Shown piece by piece: positions 41,298 through 48,800 of a stretch of 64,000 bases of DNA. The notes beneath the pieces are model-generated. The model did not search any database. It saw only the letters and a program-made list of their open reading frames with translations, and was not told the origin of the DNA. The stretch is from assembly GCF_008254045.1 (NCBI RefSeq), contig NZ_CP042425.1, positions 3,534,001 through 3,598,000 of the forward strand, given 5' to 3'. The first letter of the stretch is position 1; each line of letters begins with the position of its first letter. The position numbers were made by a program, and so were the translations under genes. The DNA comes from Limnoglobus roseus (lineage in GTDB: Bacteria > Planctomycetota > Planctomycetia > Gemmatales > Gemmataceae).

Positions 41298-42569
41298 ATG
41301 CCCGACGACACGCCACCGCCGACGTCCCCGAGCGAGCCGTACATCCCGCTCCGCGTGACGGACCTCATCCAACTACTCGGGCAAGAAGCCGGCACGCCGG
41401 AACACGCCCCCCTCGCGGCCGACCAGCAAATCGCTTTTCAGCAGTTCGCCGAGGCGATGACCGAGCGCATCCGCAACGGCTTCCACAACCTCCTCGGCCA
41501 CCTCACCAACGCTTACGCCCCGTTCGATCCCGACCGCGACACCCTCCGCCTGCGGTCCGCCACCGAGGAGGAAAAACTGTCGGCCCTGGAGCAACTCTTC
41601 ACCACGTTCACGACCCTGTTGCAGCGGGCCGGCTTCCACCAGATGACGCGGGGGGAGATCGAGACGACGATGCAAGGGGCGTCGCACTGGGGCATCGAGA
41701 TGGAGGTGTGCTGGGACGTGTTCGACCGCGTCGAGGTCTTCTACCGCGGGGCGGGTACCGGCTGGCGGGTCCGCCGGCCGTGGTGGCGGTTCTTCCGCGC
41801 GCAGGACGTGCAGGTGCCGACGTTCACCCGCGTGGTCGTCATCTTACGGCAGAAGGCCCACAAGCGGCTCGGCCGCGACGCCGACACTGACAACGTCTAC
41901 CTGAAGTTGTTCAAGGACATCCCGCAGATGGACATCGAGATGCTCTTGCCCGGCACGCGGCTGCGGATGCCGAAGTTCGAGCGCGGCAAACTCGGGTTCA
42001 GCGTCACGTCGTCGTTCTTCTACGCCGCCTACAAACTCGTCACCACGGTCAGCCTCGGCGGGTTGCTCTCCGGCAGCATCTTCGCGCTTTTCTCGCCGAT
42101 CGCGCTGTTGCTCGGGTACGGGTACAAGACGGTCTACAGCTTCCGCGTCTCGCGAAAGACGTACCTCTTGCAGCTAGCCCAGAGCCTCTACTATCAAAGC
42201 CTGGACATGAACGCCGGGGTGCTGCACCGCCTCTTCGACGACGCCGCCGAGCAGGAAGTGCGGCAGACGCTGCTCGTGTACTACTTCCTCTGGCGGTTCG
42301 CCGGGCCGACCGGCTGGACGGTCGGCGAACTCGAAGCGGCGATCGTCGGCGACCTGACGCGGCGGATTAACGCACGGATCGAACTGCAACCGCGCGACGC
42401 ACTCTCGCGGTTGGAGCGACTGGCGATCGTCCGCAAGGTCGGCGAGCGGTACGTTGCCCAACCGCTGCACGAAGCCGCGAACCTCGTGCAACGGCCCGCC
42501 CCGAAGCCCGACCGCCCTAGCACCTGGCGCGGTTACGTCCCGCCGACCCGCTCGCCGCGGGTGCTGTGA
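41298..42569 (+). CDS. DUF3754 family membrane protein
   Basis: 423 aa, resembling the DUF3754/TMEM143 family. Soluble N-terminal region with TRVVVILRQKAHKRLGRDAD followed by VYLKLFKDIPQMDIEMLLPG, which is the conserved core of this family; two adjacent hydrophobic helices at about residues 245-285 (LVTTVSLGGLLSGSIFALF, SPIALLLGYGYKTVYSF); then a helical C-terminal part with QSLYYQSLDMNAGVLHRLFD. Function unknown in bacteria. The family call is from motif recall and should be confirmed by profile search. The stop is 4 bp from the convergent hydrolase stop. Confidence 0.8.
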   Translation: MPDDTPPPTSPSEPYIPLRVTDLIQLLGQEAGTPEHAPLAADQQIAFQQFAEAMTERIRNGFHNLLGHLTNAYAPFDPDRDTLRLRSATEEEKLSALEQLFTTFTTLLQRAGFHQMTRGEIETTMQGASHWGIEMEVCWDVFDRVEVFYRGAGTGWRVRRPWWRFFRAQDVQVPTFTRVVVILRQKAHKRLGRDADTDNVYLKLFKDIPQMDIEMLLPGTRLRMPKFERGKLGFSVTSSFFYAAYKLVTTVSLGGLLSGSIFALFSPIALLLGYGYKTVYSFRVSRKTYLLQLAQSLYYQSLDMNAGVLHRLFDDAAEQEVRQTLLVYYFLWRFAGPTGWTVGELEAAIVGDLTRRINARIELQPRDALSRLERLAIVRKVGERYVAQPLHEAANLVQRPAPKPDRPSTWRGYVPPTRSPRVL

Positions 42570-42573
42570 GCGA

Positions 42574-44475
42574 TCACTTCACCAAGCGCACCGTGATGCC
42601 GCTCACCTGACTCGGAGAGCGATAGACCGTGTGCGTGGCCTTCACGAAGTCCTTCTCGGTCGCGTGGTAGATGTCGCAGAACGTCTGCGGGTTGCGGTCC
42701 AACAGCGGGAACCATGTACTCTGCACTTGCACCATCAGCTTGTGCCCCGGCCGGAACGTGTGGCAGATGTCCGGCATCGTGAACTTGATCGTCGTCGGCT
42801 TGCCCGGCTCGAACGCCTCCGGCTTCGAGAAGCTGTTACGGAACTTGCCGCGGAACGGCTCACCGCGGATGAGCATCTGGTAGCCGCCCATCTTCACGCC
42901 GGCTGGGTTCGGGTCGGCGTCCGGGTAGTCCGCCGGGAACACGTCCACGACTTTCACGATCCAGTCGGCGTCGGTGCCGGTGGTGCTGACGTGCAACTCC
43001 ACGTCGATCGGCCCGGCCAGCGTGAGGTCTTCGGTAAGTTCCGGCGTCTGGTACACGAGCACGTCCGGCCGCCGCGACGCAAACCGCTGGTCGGCCGTCA
43101 TGTACTCGTAGTCCATCCGCGTCGAGGTCCGCTCGATGAATGGCACCGGCTTCGCGGGGTCGGAGACGAACTCGTCCTGGTTGCTGAGGACTCCACCTAG
43201 TAGCATCCCAGGTCGATGATCCAACGGGAGCAACGAACTCCCTTCCTGGAAGTAGTACTTCATCTCCTTCGACTCCTTCGGCGGCCACGCATCGTACTTC
43301 CGCCAGACGTTCGTGCCGCTCTCGAACACCCACGCTTCCGGCGCGGCGAACTCGCCCTCGCCCTTCAGGTGCTTCTTGAAGAACGGCAACTCGATCTTCT
43401 CGCGGTAGAACTCGGCCGTCTTGCTGCCGAACCTCGCATTTCCCAAACTCGACCCGTCGCCGCGGTTCCAGCCGCCGTGATCCCACGGCCCCATCACGAG
43501 CGTGTTGTTCTTGTTCTCCGGGCTGCCCTTTTCGGTGTTCTTGTAGCACTCCAGCGCCCCGAACAGGTTCTCCGCGTCGAACCACCCGCCAACGGTCATC
43601 ACGGCCGGCTTGACGTTCTTCAAGTGTTGGCGAATGTTCTTCGCCTTCCAAAACTCGTCGTAGGTGCCGTGTTCCATCATCTCGTTCCAGAACGCGACCT
43701 GCCCCTTGAAATACTTCTTGTCCGCGTTCGCCAGCGGGCCGAGGTTCAGGAAGAACTCGTACCCGTCCGGCGTGCCGTGGTCGAAGCGGCCGCGGTCGGC
43801 CGGCGTGCGAACCGGCTCCGGCCGAGGCTTGCCGAACCCGGCCAGGAAGTTGAACCCATGTGGCAGGAACAGGCAGCCGTTGTGGTGGAAGTCGTCGCCG
43901 ACGAACCAGTCCGTCACCGGGGCCTGCGGCGAACACGCCTTCATCGCCGGGTGGGCGTCGATCATGCCAGCCGCGGTGTAGTGGCCGGGGTACGAGATGC
44001 CCGTCTGCCCGACGTTACCGTTGTTGTTCGGCACGTTCTTGACCAGCCATTCGACGGTGTCGTAGGTGTCGGTGGACTCGTCGGTGTCCTTTGAGCTTTC
44101 GTGCTTGATCGGCCGCATGTTCACGAACGTGCCCTCGGACATCCAGCACCCGCGAACGTCTTGGTAGACGAAGATGAACTTGTCAGCCGCATAGGCGAAC
44201 GACGGCCCGAGCGAGTTGCGGTAGTTCTCGACGCCGTAGGGCGCGACGCTGTACGGCGTGCGGTTCATGAGCATCGGGTACTTCTTCGCATCGTCCTTCG
44301 GCACATACACCGCCGTGAACAGCTTCACGCCGTCGCGCATCGGGACGCGGTACTCGTACTTGGTGTAGTTCGCGACGACGTACTCCTTCTGGAGCTTCGG
44401 GTCGGTCGGCAGCGGGTCGGCAAAGAGCATCGTCGGCGTGAGCATCGCCACGACGAGCGCGAGGGAACGGAACAT
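42574..44475 (-). CDS. CocE/NonD family alpha/beta-hydrolase, secreted
   Basis: 633-aa serine hydrolase related to alpha-amino acid ester hydrolases and glutaryl-7-ACA acylases. Signal peptide 1-19 (SLALVVAMLTPTMLFA). RVPMRDGVKL begins the catalytic domain; YQDVRGCWMSEG is typical of the family; nucleophile Ser161 in GISYPG; acid in GGWFDAEN; His in GPWDHGGW. A C-terminal jelly-roll (X-Pro dipeptidyl-peptidase-like) domain follows, with VELHVSTTGTDADWIVKVVD. Complete triad and length. Start 44475 gives the signal peptide; the frame also opens at 44508. Confidence 0.93.
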   Translation of the reverse strand: MFRSLALVVAMLTPTMLFADPLPTDPKLQKEYVVANYTKYEYRVPMRDGVKLFTAVYVPKDDAKKYPMLMNRTPYSVAPYGVENYRNSLGPSFAYAADKFIFVYQDVRGCWMSEGTFVNMRPIKHESSKDTDESTDTYDTVEWLVKNVPNNNGNVGQTGISYPGHYTAAGMIDAHPAMKACSPQAPVTDWFVGDDFHHNGCLFLPHGFNFLAGFGKPRPEPVRTPADRGRFDHGTPDGYEFFLNLGPLANADKKYFKGQVAFWNEMMEHGTYDEFWKAKNIRQHLKNVKPAVMTVGGWFDAENLFGALECYKNTEKGSPENKNNTLVMGPWDHGGWNRGDGSSLGNARFGSKTAEFYREKIELPFFKKHLKGEGEFAAPEAWVFESGTNVWRKYDAWPPKESKEMKYYFQEGSSLLPLDHRPGMLLGGVLSNQDEFVSDPAKPVPFIERTSTRMDYEYMTADQRFASRRPDVLVYQTPELTEDLTLAGPIDVELHVSTTGTDADWIVKVVDVFPADYPDADPNPAGVKMGGYQMLIRGEPFRGKFRNSFSKPEAFEPGKPTTIKFTMPDICHTFRPGHKLMVQVQSTWFPLLDRNPQTFCDIYHATEKDFVKATHTVYRSPSQVSGITVRLVK

Positions 44476-44595
44476 GGAAGGTATCCAGCGGGGTGAGACG
44501 AGCGACACGAAGGAGAAGAAGACACGATAGCCGGGAAATGGGGTGAAAACAACCGAATGGCGGCCAGGATGTATCTGACCGTAATCAGAGCGGAC

Positions 44596-44976
44596 TTACT
44601 CGCTGAAATTGGCGATGAGGTTATAGACCAAGGTCTTGGACTGCTCGGATTGGAAGATCCCCGCCAATAATTGGCGAAGGTGGTCTTCATTCTCCGCCCT
44701 TTGAGTTCCCCCATCCCATGTGACCTCTGCTGGAAACGGAGCAGCCTCTGTCCTGACTTGGAAGAGGGGAAAACTGAGAGCGGCTAATGGCACACTGATG
44801 GTGCAGTAGTGGAAAAATTTCAGCTGCTTGTCTACTTTCTGCGCACTTGTAGCAACCTGGAAATGAATTAGACCATTCGTTAGATCGCGGATGCCGACGC
44901 CGGCTTCGAGCAACATTTGACGCATGCTGCGCGGCTTGACTGCCGGAAGTGCGGGCCACAAACTCGCGGTCGTCAT
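44596..44976 (-). CDS. small protein coupled to the EEP-family gene
   Basis: 126 aa, no recognised family, no signal peptide or membrane segment. Seen: a basic N-terminal stretch (PAVKPRSMRQMLLEAGVGIR), a central beta-rich region containing FHYCTISVPLAALSFPLF, and an amphipathic C-terminal helix (DHLRQLLAGIFQSEQSKTLV). ATG at 44976 has a good ribosome-binding site (GAGGA, 6 nt away). The upstream EEP gene stops at 44988, 11 bp before this start, so the two are coupled; an alternative ATG at 45000 would overlap that gene by 13 bp. Codon use is less GC-biased than in the flanking TPR and hydrolase genes, suggesting shared foreign origin with the EEP gene. Confidence 0.7.
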   Translation of the reverse strand: MTTASLWPALPAVKPRSMRQMLLEAGVGIRDLTNGLIHFQVATSAQKVDKQLKFFHYCTISVPLAALSFPLFQVRTEAAPFPAEVTWDGGTQRAENEDHLRQLLAGIFQSEQSKTLVYNLIANFSE

Positions 44977-44987
44977 ATTGTTCCTCG

Positions 44988-45797
44988 CTACAGGTTCCAT
45001 CTAAAGACGACCGGGAAGCGGTCTGACGCCGTCCTCGCGTTCGGGCACTGGTGCGCGTCGGTAAAGGATAAGTCCATGGTCCCGGTAAGAATACGCAGTT
45101 CCGGTTCGACAAATTGCTCCATTGCCTCGGGCCGCAGGACGACTTGATCCAGCATGTGCCAGAGGTGTTCAGTGTCAGTATACCCGTTGTGGTAGTGTGT
45201 CGCCGAGGCAGAATCGATACCGTATCCGAAAAGTCGCCACATCGGATTGTAAAAATAGTCGTGCGTTTGAGCCGAAAATGTTCGGGCTGTCTCACCGCGT
45301 ATCGAACGTGTCCCGATCGCGTGAAGGCCGTTGACGCTGACCATAGCCGGTTCAAATGGATTGGCGTTGAAGTCGCCTGCCAACACCGTTCGACGATGGC
45401 CGATGCTCTTTGAAGACTCGAAGAACTGTATATTCGCTGCGAAGGTTCGGAGTTGATGCATTCGTGAACCGTCAGAATGATTCCGACGGTCGAGGCCGTG
45501 TATGAGGCCGAGCAGCCCTTCGGAAGTAGAACCGAAGACATGCCAGAAGGACGCTCGATCACTGAGAACGATCGGTGAAAGCGGTGCGAAACGAAGTGTA
45601 TTTCGATGATATACGCCGAATCGTGATGCTGAAGTCGCCTTGGTGAAACCGTGCTGCGACAAGATTTCAAACACTGAGCCGTCATCGGTGGGGGCTTCCA
45701 CCAGTAGCACAGCATCAAGGGCGTGTTGTTGGACCAACCCCAGCACATAATTGGCAAGCGGCTTCCGCTGCACATTCCACAAGAGGAACCGTGCCAT
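44988..45797 (-). CDS. EEP-family (exonuclease III-like) protein lacking the terminal catalytic His
   Basis: 269-aa cytoplasmic endonuclease/exonuclease/phosphatase superfamily protein. Visible core residues: Asn8 (LLWNVQ), Glu34 (LLVEAP), His100 (LIHGLD), Asp142 and Asn144 (AGDFNANPFEP), Asp217 (MLDQVVLRP). The final motif, normally SDH, is Ser-Asp-Arg at 258-260. It is either an altered-activity nuclease/phosphodiesterase or a non-hydrolytic member. It starts 10 bp after the TPR gene stop with a GAGGA site 7 nt before ATG 45797, and is followed by the coupled 126-aa gene. Codon use is visibly less GC3-biased than in the TPR gene. Confidence 0.85.
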   Translation of the reverse strand: MARFLLWNVQRKPLANYVLGLVQQHALDAVLLVEAPTDDGSVFEILSQHGFTKATSASRFGVYHRNTLRFAPLSPIVLSDRASFWHVFGSTSEGLLGLIHGLDRRNHSDGSRMHQLRTFAANIQFFESSKSIGHRRTVLAGDFNANPFEPAMVSVNGLHAIGTRSIRGETARTFSAQTHDYFYNPMWRLFGYGIDSASATHYHNGYTDTEHLWHMLDQVVLRPEAMEQFVEPELRILTGTMDLSFTDAHQCPNARTASDRFPVVFRWNL

Positions 45798-45806
45798 CTG
45801 CCGTCC

Positions 45807-48800
45807 TCACTTCACCCACGGCCGGGACTGCTGCCACCACGCCCACAGCTTCGCGGCGAAGCCGCCGGTGTCGGCGGCGAGGCGCTTCGTGGCGACCTTG
45901 AACCAGCGGGCCAGGCCCGGCGGTACGTCGGCGGCCGCACACGCGCCGGCGGCGGCGTGGAGGTGCTCCTTCGCGTCGCTGAACGCGGCCGGCTTCGCCT
46001 CCGGGCCGGCCCGCTGCACCATCACCAGGGCTTCCGCGACCGCTACCACCAACCGCACGCGGTCGGGTAGGCCGACGCGGTCGATCGAACTCAGGAGCGT
46101 GCCGGCTTCCTCGGCGTGGCCAGCGACGGCCGCTTCCAGAGCGAGCCAGCCGCGGAAGTCGGCCAGCACCGCGGGCGGGCCGGGCATCTGGGCGGCGGCC
46201 TTGGCCACGTCCGTCGCCTCGGCGTCGCGGTCCTGGGCACGCAGCGAGTCCGCGAGGGCTTGCAACATGCCGGCGTCCACGCCGTCACGCTGCTTCCAGT
46301 CGCCCAGCCACGAGGCCGCGAGCGCGAACAGCTTGGCCTCGGCCAGTGCCGCCCCGGCCCGGCCCCACGACTGCGGGTCGGTTCGCAGGTGGTCGGCGAA
46401 GCGGTGGATCGTCGTGGCCGTCTTGTCCGGGTGGCCGTGGCCCGCCATCGCGACCGCGTAAGCCAGCGTCGCCTCGCGGGCGGCGTTCGGGTTCTTCTCG
46501 AAGATGCCGGGCAGCGCGTCCAGCACGTGCCAGCCCTTCTCGTGGACGATCAGCCGCTCGGTCCAGACGGCAGCGGCGGCGGGCGTCGTCTCGGCCCCGG
46601 CCACGATCGCGCCGAGTTCGTCGTCGACTTCGGCCACCCATCCTTGGTTGTCGAGTGCCTGGGCCGCCTCCCGCAGCAAACCCGTCGGCGTGTCGGCATC
46701 GGTCGCCACGGCCCGCAGCCGTTCGCGGGCGGCCCCGAGGTTCTTCTGCTTCGCGGCCACCTGCGCGGCCCGCAACTTCAACACCGGGCCGTCGGCGTGT
46801 TCCTGTACGCGGGCCAGCGTGCGGGCGGCCGCCTCGATTTCGCCGGCGAGGAGTTGCTCCGCGATCAGGTGCAGGCCGGCCGCGCCGAAAGCGGGGTCGA
46901 GGTCGAACGCCTTCGCGAAGTCGGCCTTCGCCCCGGCGCGGTCGCCGAGTGCCCGGCGGGCTTCGCCGCGATAACCGTGGGCGACCGGGTCGTCCGGCGA
47001 CAACTTGACCATCTGCTCGGCCGCGTCCAGACACTCCTTCTGCCGGCCCTCGGCGTCGTACCACTGGGCGAGGTTCCGCCAGCCCCAGAGGTACTCCGGG
47101 TCGTCGGCGACGACTTGCTTCATCAACGTGATGGCCTTCGCCCGTTGGCCGCGTTTCGCCTCCAGCCACGCGGCCCGGCCGCGGAGGGTCAGCGCCGGCG
47201 GGTCGCCGGCCGCGGGGGCGTGGCAGGCGGCGGCGGCCTCGTCGAACCGGCCGACGGCGGCGAGCAGTTCCGCCTTGCGGTCGTAGGCGGCAGCGAACGT
47301 CGGGTGCGCGGCGATTGCCGCGTCCACGGCCGCGAGGCGGTCGTCAAAGCTCGCCTCCTCGCCGGCCGTCGTGTCGAGCCAGAAGAGTGGTGCCCACGGG
47401 GTGAACGGCTCGTCGTTGGTGAACGCCTCGTGCAGCACCTTCGCCGCCCGCTCCTCCCAGCCAGCCTTCTCGATCTCGGACACGGCCAGTTGCATCGCGA
47501 CCGGCGGGCCTTCGCTGGGCGTGCCGGCGAGGTCGGCGAGCGTCCGCAGGGCGGCCTCGGCGTCGTCCGTACGACAGGCCAGTTGAACCTGCTTCACCAG
47601 TACTTCCGACCCGCCCGCGTGCTCTTGCAGCACGGCCAGGGCGATGCGCGCGTCGCGGATTTCCTGATCGGCGAGGCAGGCGTCGAAGAGAATGGCCGCG
47701 GCCGGGGCGTACTGCGGGGCGAGCCGCAGCGCGTCGCGGAGGTCGGCCTTGCCGCCGGCCCGGTCGCCGGTCTTCAACTTCGCCTCGCCGCGCATCGTCA
47801 GCGGCATCGGGTGGTCGGGCTTCAGGCGGACCAGTTCCGCCGAGGCGCTCAAGTATTCATCGGCTTGATCGGTCTCGTTGTACCACTCGGCCAACTGCTG
47901 CCAGCCCCAGAAGTACTCCGGCTCGATCTTCACCAAGTTCTTCATCGGCACGATGGCCTTCGTGTAGTTGCCCCGCTTCGCCTCCACCCACGCGGCCCGG
48001 CCTTGCAGCACGAACGGCGTCTCCTCGCCGGCCAGTTCGGCCGGGCGGGCGGCTTCGATGGCCTCGTCGTACCGGCCCAGGTCCGCGAGCCGTTCGGCCT
48101 TCTGGTCGTGCGCCTCAATGTTCCGCGGGTCGAGTTGGATCACCGTTTCCAGGGCCGCGAGGGCTTCGACGTTCTGCTCCGGGTCGTGGAGGAGCCGCGA
48201 AAGTTTCAGCCAACCGCGGGCGTCGCCGGGGCGGGCGGCGGTCAGTTCGCGGGCGAGGTCGATCACCTCCGTCGGCCGGTCGAGGCGGTCGGACCAGTGC
48301 ATGACCATCCGCCACGCGGCGTCGAAGCCGGGGTCCAACCGCACGGCGAGCTTGGCCTTTTCCAACGCCTCCTCGGATTGCCCGGCGTTCCACAGGCGGT
48401 CGGCGAGCGCGGCCTGGTTGCTGGCGTCGTGCGCGTTGCGGGACGCGGCCTGTTCCAGCACCTTCACCGCCTCGTCTTCCTCGTCCGCGTCGGCGAGGGC
48501 GTCGGCCAACTCCTGCGCGGCCGGCGGCCAGTCGGGGGCGACCGCGACGGCCATTCGGAGGGCCTCGACGCGGTCTTCCGGCTGCTCCTTCGCCCCGCAC
48601 ACGCGGGCGAGGTCGGCCCACAGTTGGGCTTGCAGCGGGAAGCGTTCCACGGCGTCGTCGGCCACGGCGGCGGCCTCGTCGAGCCGCTGCATCAGGCCGA
48701 GTTGCTGAATCATCAGCGACCACGCCTGCCACAAGTCGGGGCGGGCGTCGAGGATCGCTTCCAATTCCTCGCGCAACTCTTCGAGCAGGTCGTCATTGTC

